Assembly (NCBI RefSeq): GCF_000585335.1
Contig: NZ_KK073872.1
Coordinates: 564,001 to 628,000, forward strand
Length of the DNA: 64,000 bases
Source: Cloacibacillus evryensis DSM 19522
GTDB taxonomy: Bacteria; Synergistota; Synergistia; Synergistales; Synergistaceae
Direction: 5' to 3'
Shown: positions 6,874 through 18,800 of the stretch, in pieces
How positions within the stretch are numbered: position 1 is the stretch's first letter
Layout of the letters: each line of letters starts with the position of its first letter
Translations under genes and position numbers: made by a program
The notes under the pieces: generated by a model
The model's input: only the letters and a program-made list of their open reading frames with translations
What the model was told of the DNA's origin: nothing
Databases searched by the model: none

Positions 6874-9800
6874 ATGGCCAACTGGCTTGATAAATATTCG
6901 AAAAAAGAAGAAGCTGCAACTGGAACAAATTGGCTAGAAAAATACGCAGATTTGCGATCTGATACAGAAGGTACGGCGGAATCCGATATGTCCGATACGG
7001 AGACGATCACGCCGTCGCGGAAAGAGGGCGGCGGCTGGAAGGGTGTTATTCCCGCGCTCCTCCCTCCGCGTAATAGGATCGAGCGCATGAAGGGCGGCAG
7101 CGTCGATGAGAGGGTAGCGGGCAACGCGGCAAATTATGATCCGAATCTCCCGGACTGGACGATGGGGAAGGCTTTCAAGGGCGGTATCAGCGATAGTCTG
7201 GGGCGGACCGGCGCCATTATCAACATGAATACCAACGAGATAGAATCTTCCGCCGCCAATAAGGATATGACCGAGGTGGCGGCAAGCCCATATCTGACGC
7301 AGACGGAGAAGGCGGCCATTTTACGGTCAAAGAGTATTGGTTCTCCCGAGCTTTATAATGAGCTGATGGCGCAGCGCGAGTGGGCGAAGGAGGCCGCTCT
7401 TTCCGGACAGGAGTATTTTGACCCTGGCGCCTATAATATGCCGACCTCTGTCGCCGGGCAGCTTGTCCACGATGTCACGCGAGCGATGCCCTATACTTTG
7501 GGTTCGATGGCCTATAACATCCCCGTTGGTATAGCCTCCGGCGGCGGGTCTTTTATGGCCTCTCTACTTGCGGCCTCTCCCGAAGCGCAGATGGAGCAGG
7601 CGGATGTCTATGACGAGCTGCGGAAGCGCGGGATGAGCCACGAGGAGGCTTATGAGGCGTCGCAGAAGGTGCTGGCGGCAAATATGGCGATGCTGCCCAT
7701 GTCGAATTACTTGCAGTCGATGGCGGTAACGGGGATGACGAAGGCGGTTCGGGCCGCCGACGCTGGCGCACCGCTCGACACTCTTCTTGGCCGCACGGTC
7801 GGACGGGCAATGAAAAATGAAAGGCTTGGCGGTATCCTCCGCTCCGATAATGTCCGCGCCGCGGCGGGAACGCTGGTTGATATTTTAGGCGAGGGCGGAG
7901 AAGAGGTCGCCCAGGGATACGCCTCGGACAAGGCGCTGGGGAACGAGATCGATAAACGCGCCCTCGCTTATGAGGGTGTCGTCGGCGGCATGATGGGAGC
8001 GTTGTTCGGCATTGGCGGCAATATTGCCGACCGCGCCTTTAACGGCCGCGTCAATGTCAAAGGTAAGCCCCGTTCCGAGGTGGATAGTTTTATGGACGGT
8101 ATCGCCGGTGATATAGAGAATGCCTCCGCTGCTGCGCCGCAGAGCGGCGTGGAGGGGACAATCATGGGCGAGGGGGATACGGAGGGCGTATCGCGTAAGT
8201 TTGTGCCGAATACGCGCATTCTGAACGAGATGCGGAATTTTTACCGCGAGATCAGGAGTATCCCGGAGGCGCAGCGGTCGGCGGAAGATAATGAGAGTTT
8301 TAGCACTTTGCGCCATATTCTTGAGATGTATTCTTCGGGCCATGAGCGCGAGGCGGAGGCCCTGGCCAGGGAGCGATTTGATACGGGGCCGCTTGAAGAG
8401 GCCCCGCAAACTGCCCCAATTAACATGAGGGAGCGCGCGGCGTCTGAATTGGCTGTCCCCGTGGAGCGTCAGACACCGGCTAATGAGAGTATGGCGCTGT
8501 TAAACGCTATTCGAGGGAAGTTTGTTGAGGATTTCCGTCGCTACGGGGCCGTCGATATGGATTCGCTTTCCGGAGATGAGCGTTATCACGCCGCGCTGGT
8601 GCGCGCCGCTGGCGACGCTTATCAGCAGGGAGATTTTCAGCGCATGGTCAATATTCTCGCGCATCTTTACGCCCCTGCCGAGACGACTTCTGAGACCGGG
8701 CCTATTGCCGCCAGGGAACGCGCCACTTCGGAGCTTGCGGTCCCTGGCTGGCGTATGCCGGAAGCCGTGCGTCCGGAGGCGGCGGTACAGGCAGAGGCAG
8801 GGCCGCGGTACGTCGAAGTGCCGTATCCCTCTCGCCGCCGTAAAGAGGTGGCCGCCGATATGTCTAAGATGTCAAAGGGCGAGGTCGGCAGGAAGTATGG
8901 CAAGGATATTGCCGAGCTTGCCGCGAAGCGCGGTGCTTTAGCCGCCGCCGACGCCGTGGCAAAGCAGGATCAAATTGCAAAGGCGGATGCAGATAAAGCA
9001 AGGACGCAGGAAGTAGCGGAGCCGGTATCTGTTCCCGATGTGCCGCAGAATGCAGAGCCGCCGCAGGCAGAGAAGGCGCGGGAATTGGAGAACTCGCCGG
9101 AAGCGCCAGACGCGGCTGCAAAAAAGGATTTTCTTAAGGAACATGTGGTTGTGAGCGGAGTGCCAAAGAACGAGGGGGCCCAGCCTGCTAATGTTGGGCA
9201 GGCGGTGGATGGCGGCGAACGTTTTCCGGTCGGCTATGAATGGGAGGAGGACGGTGTTCTCTCGCGTGTCGTTGACATCAGAAAGTCTAAGGGGCCGACG
9301 GTTACTATGGAGAGCGCCATGCTGACCCCGACGCGCAACGGTATTGTCGCCACGCCTGTAGAATCGCGGGAGTATCCTATTGCCGGTGAAAAGAGATATA
9401 TTGTCCACAGGGACGGCCCGGACGGGACGGAGATATACTCCATTCCCGAGCGAGAGATGCCGGGTGCTGCACATGAGCGCGCGGCAGGCGCGAAAGCCGG
9501 GGAGACAAAGGGGCGGCAGCCGCTTGACAATGGTAAGATTATAGGACAAGATAAGGCAAAAGAGAAACAGGCTCAGGAGTCCGTCGGTAAGGATAAACCG
9601 GTTAAGGAGGGTAGCTCCGATGACGATAGAGGAAATGACGCAGCAGACGATAAATCACTGGAAGATGTATTACCCGGAGGAGTACGCGGCGCTGGACGGC
9701 GGGTGGGCGATGAGGCAGGCGACGGCCTGCGCAAAGCTGACTCGCTCGGAGATGGACGCGCAGAAGATGGTGTCACCGGGCATGACGGACGAGGAAGCGT

Positions 9801-12800
9801 GGAACGAGTCGCGGAATCTGTTTTGCCTGACGCCGCCGCCGGAACCGGAGGAGGAAGAACCGGAGGAGGAGACGGAGGCGGAAAAGGCCCGTCGGAGAGC
9901 GGATTACATGGAGTACAAGCTCGGGAGGAAACCGGAGGTTCCGAAGGGGTAGAATCCGCGAAGGAAGAGAAAACGCAGCAGGCGCCCCAGTCCCTGCTGA
10001 ATCCAAGAGAATCTAAGCCAGCGAAGTTGTCGGGAGAGAATCCCGGCAACTTTTTTATTGGCGAGGATTTTGGGCTTGGCGGCGGTACGGCAGGAGAGAA
10101 GATCGCCGGGAATTTAACCGCGCTGCGCACTCTTATGAAGCTGCGGAAGGAGCAGCGTTACCCAACGCGCGAGGAGCAGGCGGCTCTTGCCCGTTATGTG
10201 GGCTGGGGCGGATTGAAGTCTGTCTTTGACGTGAAGAAGGCAGGGGCTGGAGATATGTACGGCAAGGCGCAGCGGGTCCTCAAGGAGCTGCTTTCTCCCG
10301 ATGAGTACGCCGCAGCATTTCGCACGGTAAGCGACGCGCATTATACGTCAAAGCCTGTCGTGGACGCTATGTGGCGCGTGGTAAGGTTTTTCGGCTTTAA
10401 GGGCGGCCGTGCGCTGGAGCCGACGGTCGGGGTGGGTAATTTCCTTGGACTTGAGCCGTTGGATATCGCTTCTGCGACGGAGTGGCACGCCTCGGAGATC
10501 GACACTGTGACCGGGGATATCGCCGCTCTGCTGTATCCCGAAGCGAATATCCTCTCTTCGACCGGCTTTCAGGATGCTCCTTTTGCCGATAATGTATTTG
10601 ACCTGGTTATCGGCAATCCTCCGTTCGGTGAGACGACGATTAAGGATAGGCACAAGAGCCGCGCGCATTTGTCGGGGATGAAGATTCACAATTATATTAT
10701 CGCCAAGGCCGGTATGCATCTGCGTCCCGGCGGCGTGATGTCCGTCGTCGTAACGCATCGTTTTCTGGACACGGCCAATCCCGAGGCGCGCCGTGTGCTT
10801 GCCAAGGATTTTCGCTTTCTGGGCGCTTTCAGACTGCCGAATGACGCCTTTGCAAAAAACGCCGGCACGGATGTCGTCACCGATGTGATTTTCATGCAGA
10901 AGCTGCGGGCCGATGAAAAACCGGAGCTTAACGCAGCCTGGCTGGATACTAATGGCAGGATCACCGTTGACGGCAAAGATATTCCCGTAAATAGGTATTA
11001 TCAGGAGTATCCCAGCCATATTTTAGGACGTTCGGCGATGGACGGTACGATGTACGCCAGTTCGCGCGGTAATGAGTACACGGTGCATAGCGACGGGCGC
11101 GATATTAGTAAGGCGATCGATGATCTGCTGCGCGGCGATTTTGCAAAGCTGGCGGGCGTGATGGAGGAGACTGCCTCGGATGCCGATACGAAGGCAGCGA
11201 TGATCGTCCAGAGCGATATTCCCATCGGCAGTATGGCGCTGGATGATAATGGCCGCATTGTACGCCGCGCGATGGACGACGCCGGCGGCAACAGCGTGAT
11301 GGAGGAGATCACCCCCAATACGCTTTGGAAGGATAACGCCGCCGAGTGGAGCGCGGTGATCGACGCGCTGAAGGATGTGAAAAAGGCGGCCGCAGGCGGC
11401 AAGGGGCTGGAAGGGGCCCGCGATATGCTGGATTCGGTCTCTTATGTCGCCCGCACCGCGACGGGAGCCAAGCGCGGCAGTCCCACGGCGGCGGAGAGGG
11501 CGCTTTATTCCGTGCAGGACGCGCTTGAATCTGAGGGGCCGTCATTCTCATGGCGTTTCGACCAGGAGCTGAAGGAGATCGACGCCTCTTACCGCAGGAA
11601 GCAGCTCGGGCAGGAGAATTATTTGCGACTTCGCGGGATGTTGGAGCTGCGTCGTAAGCTGCAGGAGCTGAATAGGGCGGAGCGGGCGAATGACCCGAGG
11701 ATGGAGGCAATACGTAAGGGGCTCAACGGATTGTATGATTCGTTCGTCTTCAAGTATGGCCCGATCAGTGATAAGAGAAATTTCAGCCTGCTCGGCGTGG
11801 ACGTCGGGGTGGAGAGCGGTCTTGAGGCGGATTATCTGCCCGGCATCACTCCGGCGCAGGCGAAGTCCAAGGGGATTAAGGCCCGCAAAGCCTCCGCGAC
11901 GAAGGCCGATATTTTTACGAAGCGTGTATTTTACCCGGCGGAGGAGATAAAAAGGGCAGGCAGCGCCTACGACGCGATGGAGATTTCGCTCTCTCAGCGC
12001 GGCACTGTCGATATTGCCTATATGTCTGACCTTACCGGTAAACCGGTTACGGATGTTATTGAAGAGCTGAGTAAGGGCGAGCACCCGCAGCTTTTTATGA
12101 ACCCGGAGACGGATGTATATGAACATGCGGGAGAGTATTTATCCGGAAATGTGCGCCGCAAGCTGGAGGTGGCACGCAACGCCGGTCTTGAGCCCAATAT
12201 AAAAGCCCTGGAGGCGGTTCAGCCTCAGCCGAAGGATAAGAAGCATGTTACGCCGAATATCCGTGCCACCTGGATACCCGCCTCCGTTTATGAGAGTTTT
12301 CTCTCCGCGCTTGGCTGCGAGCGGCCGAAGGTGGGGATTATTCCCGGTATAGGCCGCATCAGGGTGGACGACGCGCGGTTCAACGCGACGGATTTCGGGA
12401 TGCAGTTCACGAACGAGTATAAGAGCGTGCCGGATATTTTTAACGCCGCCGCCGCGGGTAAGAGCCTCACGGTACGCGACAGCAAGAAGCAGGTGATCGA
12501 GGAGGCTACGCAGAAGGTCAACGCGCTTGTCGATCGAATGGGAAAGGTTTTTTCGGAGTGGGTTTATACGGACGAGGAGCGGACAAAGCAGATCGTAGAC
12601 GCCTATAACGAGAAGATGAATACGAATGTCGATCGGGGTTTTGACGGCGTGAAGTATCTGAAAACGGTCGGCAGCAGTCCCTCTATCGTTTTGCGTAATA
12701 CGCAGAAGAACGCCGCCTGGCGCATGATTCAGTCCAAGTCCGTGCTGCTTGACCATGTGGTTGGCGCCGGAAAGACTTTCACCGTGATTACCGGAGTGAT

Positions 12801-15800
12801 GGAACGTCGGCGGCTGGGGCTGTCGAAGAAGCCGCTGATTGTGGTGCCGAATCACCTGGTCACGCAGTGGGCGCAGGATTTTTACCGGCTTTACCCGGGG
12901 GCGAAGGTGCTCGCGGCGACGCCGGCGGATTTCACGGCGAAGAACCGGAAGCGGCTTTTCTCCCGGATAGCCACAACGAAGGATGTTGACGCGATCGTTA
13001 TCGGCCATTCGTCGCTGGGGTATATTCCTTCTCCGGGGGCGGACTTGAAGGCGATCATCAGAGAGCAGTTAGGTATTCTGCAGCAGGCTTTGGATGAAGC
13101 GCGGATTAACGGAGAGAGTAAGCGTTCTTTGTCGCAGATAGCACAGCGCATAGATTCTTATAAGGGGCAGCTCGAAGAGATCAGCAACCGCCCGTCGGAT
13201 AAGATTGGGCATGACTTGGAGACTCTCGGGATCGATTATATCGCCGTCGATGAGGCGCACGAGTTTAAGAATCTTGAGTACGCGACCGCGGGGGACCGAA
13301 TTGTCGGTATGAATGACCCTAGCGGATCGAAGAAGGCGTTTGACCTCTATGTTAAGCTGCGCGGCCTGCAGCAGCGCGGCGGGGGCGTTACTTTTGCCAC
13401 CGGCACGCCGCTCTCGAATTCTCTGGTAGAGCTTTACACGATGATGAAGTATCTGGCCGCCGATGACCTGAAGGAGAGGAATATGCTCTTTTTCGACGCC
13501 TGGGCCGGTTCTTACGCCGTGACCGAGACGCGCCTTGAGTATACGCCGACGCAGAAGCTGACGCTGCGGCGCGTGCTGGCGGGGCTGAATAATCTGTCGT
13601 CTCTGCGTCAGATGTACACCAGCTTTGCCGATATTATCACGATGCAGGATCTCAAGGATATGTATAGGAGGGAGATGGAGGAGCGGAACCGCAAAAATAA
13701 GACGAAGCTGCGTACGGAGTTCCCCGTGCCGAAGGTGACGGACGGCGGCCGCAAGCTAGATACCGCGCCTGCCACGGAGACGCAGCGGCTTCTGACGGAC
13801 TGGCTGGTCGCGCGCATGGACGCCGTTCAGAAGAACTCCGGGGATAAGGAGTATCGAAGCATCGACAATTATCTGACGGTGATGACGGACGCGCGGAAGA
13901 TGTCGCTCGATCCGCGGATCATCGATCCCTCTTTGCCCCGCGACGAGAATGGCAAGGTGATGCGCTGCGCCCGTAAGGTTAAGGCCACGTATGACAGGTG
14001 GGCCGATAAGAAGGGGACGCAGCTTATTTTCTGCGATATGTCCACACCCGCGAAGGCCGGGCAGAGGTCTGCGAAGAAGCTCGTGGACGACGCCGCGAAG
14101 ATGGTTTTCAGCGACGCGGAGCTGCGCGCTTTTAAGCAGCGGGCGAAGGGGCTGTCTTTTACGCGCCAGTGGGATATTGTGACTTCGGAGCGGGAACGGC
14201 TGCTTGGTGCTGAATCTTTGAGTCCGGCGCAGAGGGACCGCATGGAGGAGTATTTCAGCAAGCTGGAGGATGTGGACGCCGCGCTGTCTGTTGCCGACAG
14301 CGGGTTTTCTGTTTATGACGACCTGAAAACGGTGTTGACGGATATGGGGATTCCCGAGCGCGAGATCGCCTTTATTCACGATTATGAGTCGCCGGAGAAG
14401 AAGCAGGCGTTGTTTGACAGTGTGAATAACGGCGACGTGCGCGTGCTTTTGGGATCGTCGGCGAAGATGGGCGCGGGGATGAATGTGCAGAAGCGTCTGG
14501 TCGGGCTGCATCATCTTGATTCGCCCTGGCGGTCGTCGGATGTGGAGCAGCGCGAGGGGCGCATTATCCGGCAGGGGAATATGTTTTATGAGGCGGACCC
14601 GGAGGGGTTCAGCGTCGATATCACCAGTTATTCTACCTCCGGCACGGCTGATACGGTTATGTGGCAGATTCTCGCCCGCAAGGCGGCGGCGATAGAGCAG
14701 TTCCGTAATGGCGGTGAGATTGACGCGATGGCGGAGTCTAGCTCGGACGCAGATCAGTACGCCGATTTTATGGCGAGTTCGACAGGCGATCCGGTATTCA
14801 AGAAGAAGATGGAGGCGGAGCGCCGTTTCCAGGAGCTGGATGCCGAGGTGAGCGGCGCGCTGATGGCGCAGCAGAACGCGAGGGATTTTCTCAAAAGTTA
14901 TGAGGCGCGCAGCCGTGAGAATCAAAATGGACTGAGGATTTTGAAGGATGTCACGTTCGACGGTAAGGAGCTTTCCGCTTTTTCCGAGGCGCTGCGGCAG
15001 ACGGAGAAGCAGTACGGCGAGGATTATGCCAATTTTGAGAGGGACAACGCGGCATATAAGCGAGAGCTGTCTGTGTGGGAGAACGAGCCAGATAAGAAGC
15101 GGCGCGGCAAGAAGCCTGAAGCGCCTGTCCGTCCCAAGCGTCCCGGGATTTTATCTCCTGACGTGCAGAGGGCGTCCGCATTTGCACGCGCGGTCAAGAG
15201 GGCGATAGAGCCGCTGACGGAATCTTCCGCAACGGGCACGGTAAGTATCCCCTTCGCCGGCGGCAAGGTGGTGGTCTCCAGGATTAACGAACAGTACACC
15301 ACGCCGTCGTGGCTGGTGAAGTTTATCCCGGGAGGCACCGATACGTATGATGTCGTCATCGGCCAGGCGGAAGGCAAGGTACCGAAAAATCTTTCGCAGC
15401 TGACGGAGGTATTGTTGTCGCCGACTCATATTCAGAGCAAGATCGTATCGGCTACAAGGAATCTTGAACAGATCATACGCCGGATGGAATCGCAGAAGAA
15501 GTCCAGCGAGGCGTTGGCCGATAGGGATATTCCGCATCAGGCGAGGGACGACGCGAAGGAGGCAATGGACTGGTACGCTCTGCAGGTGGCGCTCGCCGAG
15601 GTCCGCGCCGACGTGGAGCGGGCCAAGAGGAAGAATCCTTTTATAGAGAATGACCGCAAGCATCGTCTTAAAACGGCGGCCGTCTCACGGATGGCGGAAG
15701 GTGTTATCAAGGTGGATGGCGTCGAGTACCGCACTACGGGGATTTCGGCGGCGACCCCGAACGGCTCCGGTACAGTGCTTGAGGCTGTACGCGTGGATAA

Positions 15801-18800
15801 CGGCGAGCCTGCCACGATCATCAGTTCTTCCGGTCAAAGCGGATCGGCGTTCACTGTTATGCGTATGCCTGAGTCGGTGGCCAAGGAGGCTGGCGGGAAG
15901 AAGGATACTCATTACCGGCTGGGGCCGACGGCGCAGGCTCGGCTCGACGCCGACGCCGCGGCCTTTGCGAAGCAGGTGGATGATTTTGTAGCTGGAAAGA
16001 TGGGACGTTATGCAGAATTTCAGGTGATGCAGACGCCGCTGGTGCTGCAGATCAGCGATGCGCGTGTAAAGCCTCTTCAAATAGTTATGTCGCAAAATAC
16101 GTTAAAGAAGATTTTTACGAAGCACAAGCTGTCGCCAAATTTGGTAAAACAGATCCCCGCGGCGCTGGCTGATCCTATCATGGTATTTGAATCGGAAGGG
16201 AGGGCAAAGCAGCTTCAAAACGGGTTGGTCGTGATGCTGGAGCTGAAGGACTCACAGGGGGCGACGATAAATGTGCCAATCGCGTTAAACGCTGCGCATA
16301 AGGGCGCACAGGGGCAGATTGTCTGCAATGATATTGCCAGTGCCTATGGACGGTTAAGCCCTCTGACGGGAAAGCCTTTTAACGACTGGTTTGTAAAGCA
16401 GGCTGCCGCTCCAGGGCGGCTTAAGTATGTCAACACAAAAAAATACTCTCAATGGATATCGCAAGCCGGACTAGTAGGGTCCGGGGGTCAATCCATCAAG
16501 AGCTTGTTTAATAGTGTAAAGACCGAGGCTGATCTTGTCAAGGCACAGAGCGCCGCTCCCGGAAGTTACGCGCTGGGCGAAAAACGGGCGGGGCTGCCGC
16601 CGCTTTCGGTGAGCGAGGTCGCCGCGCGCGTGAAGGGCGCTAAGGTCACAGAACTTGGCGAGGGGAAGATGCGGCTGGACTTTGAGAACGGTGTGTCGTG
16701 GATCGTTGACACGCAGGCGGAGGCGATCGCCGCCGACCCGGAGGTTGTGAAACGGGATTATGGCCGCGAGGTACGTCCTGGAGAGGTGGTCTCCGGGCGC
16801 ACGCGCGTTATCGACGGGCAGCGGTTTATCGATCTCGTCGCCGGCATGAGCGACGCCCGCACGTTTGGCCATGAGGTGTTTGAATCTGCGTGGGATTCTC
16901 TTTTGAAGGAAGAGCAGGCCGCGGTGCTGAAAACGCATGGGAGCCGCGAGAGGGCCGCCGAGATGTACGGCGAGTTCCTGGAGGGGCGCGTCGGTAAGCT
17001 GACGAAGAGGACGCAGGCGATTTTCCAGCGATTGAAGGATTTTTTCTCTGCGATACGCGCGACGTTGTTTGGCAGGAACTCTGAGGATGTTTTTCGTGAG
17101 ATTGCCTCCGGGAAGGCGCTGAATCGTAAGGCCGGCACCGTCGAGAATCAGGAGCATTACCGGCTGTCCGTTCGTAAACCGGCAGAGGCGTCGCCGGTGA
17201 GTGAGGCGGTGACGGTAGAGCCTGATGCTTCCGTCGTCGTGGAGAAGGACGCGCAGTGGCTACGCGACATGGGGACGGCAGAGCTTGAGCGGGTGGTGCG
17301 GCCTTCGCGGCAGGATGAGTCTATTAAGGATAAGCTCATTCATGTGAAGAATAATTATTACCGTCAGTGGCACGACCGGTTAAATCCGATCAAGAAGAAT
17401 TTTGGCGATGATATTTACTTTGATGCCGAGAACGCGATTTATGGCGCGGCCAGCCGCGCGGAGAGGCGCTTTGAGAAGGGAGACCCCGACAGCGGCGTAA
17501 AGGGATTGGTCGAGATTATGAAACCGATCGCGGCAAGCGAGCAGCAGGGATTTGCCGCGTATACGGTTTATAAGCATTTGAACGATATTGCGGCCAACAG
17601 TGAAAAATTGCTGAAAGCGGCCTCCGCGCTAGACGAAGCCGCCAAAGCGAAGCAGCGCGAGATCGTGGAAGATCGAAGGCTGCCGTCGCCTGATAAAGAG
17701 GCGCTTTCCGAATGGAAGAAGCGGATGACTGCCTTACGGGCAGAGCATGACCTTTATCGCGAGCAGGCACAGGCTCTGCGCGAGGCGGTGAAGTTTACGA
17801 AGGGGAGCGCGGCTCAGTATGCAGCGGCGGTACGGAAGATCGAGGAACATTATCCTCATTGGAAGAAGTCACAGCGCGAACTTGTGAAGTATAACCGGGC
17901 CCTGCTGGAGATGATCCGCGATTCCGGCATGATCTCTGATGAGATGTATTCGCGGTTGATCGACCTGTATCCAAATTATGTTCCTTTGCAGCGTGATTTC
18001 GGAGCGGACGAAAAGAGTGTCGGCGGCTTTGTCGGCGGTATGGGGCTGGTGAATATTCAGTCTCCGCTGAGAAGGTTAAAAGGGTCGTCGCGTGACGTCA
18101 TCGATCCTTTGGAGCAGATCGTGCGTAATACTTTTCAGTTTGAATCTGCGGCCGCCAGGCAGTCGGTGGGTCGCCAGATCATGGAGGAGTATGACAAGGG
18201 AAATTTCCATGAGCTGATGGAGGAGGTCGAGAATCGCCACCACGAGCCGGACGAGATGGTTTGGCATGTGTGGGATAACGGTGTGAAGAGGCTGTTTCGT
18301 TCGGAGCGCGATATTTACGAGGCGCTGATGCCCAGGGCACGCGCGAAGTGGGAGGATAATCCCGTGGTGGCCGCGTCGCGTTTTATTACTTCGCTGCTGA
18401 GGAAGGGGACTACGCACGGTCTGACTTTCGCGCTTCGCAACCCGGTGCGTGACACGTTCAATTATGCCATCGTCGGAGAGAATTTCCGCCCGGTGGTTGA
18501 CACTGTGCGGGGGTTGATGATGTGCTTCGACAAGCGCGTCGGCAGTATATATGACGAGTTTATGCAGCACGGCGGCGCGCAGGGGATGACGGTGCTGACG
18601 AGGAATGAACATGCGGAGCGCATGAAGCAGCTGCGGCACGAGAGTGGAACGGTCCTGTTGAGCTGGGCCAGTCTGAAGAACCCGCCTAAAGCCGTATATG
18701 AACTGATCGGGCAGCTCTCCGAATATGGAGAGCTGGCGTCTCGACTTGGGCAGTATGAACGGGCGAAGGCGGCGGGGTTCAGCGCAGAGGAGGCGGCCAA

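Noticed and set aside
13756-14925. 389-codon minus-strand frame inside the helicase region
   Set aside because: Arg/Leu/His-rich shadow of the helicase codons; no ribosome-binding site or recognisable domain.
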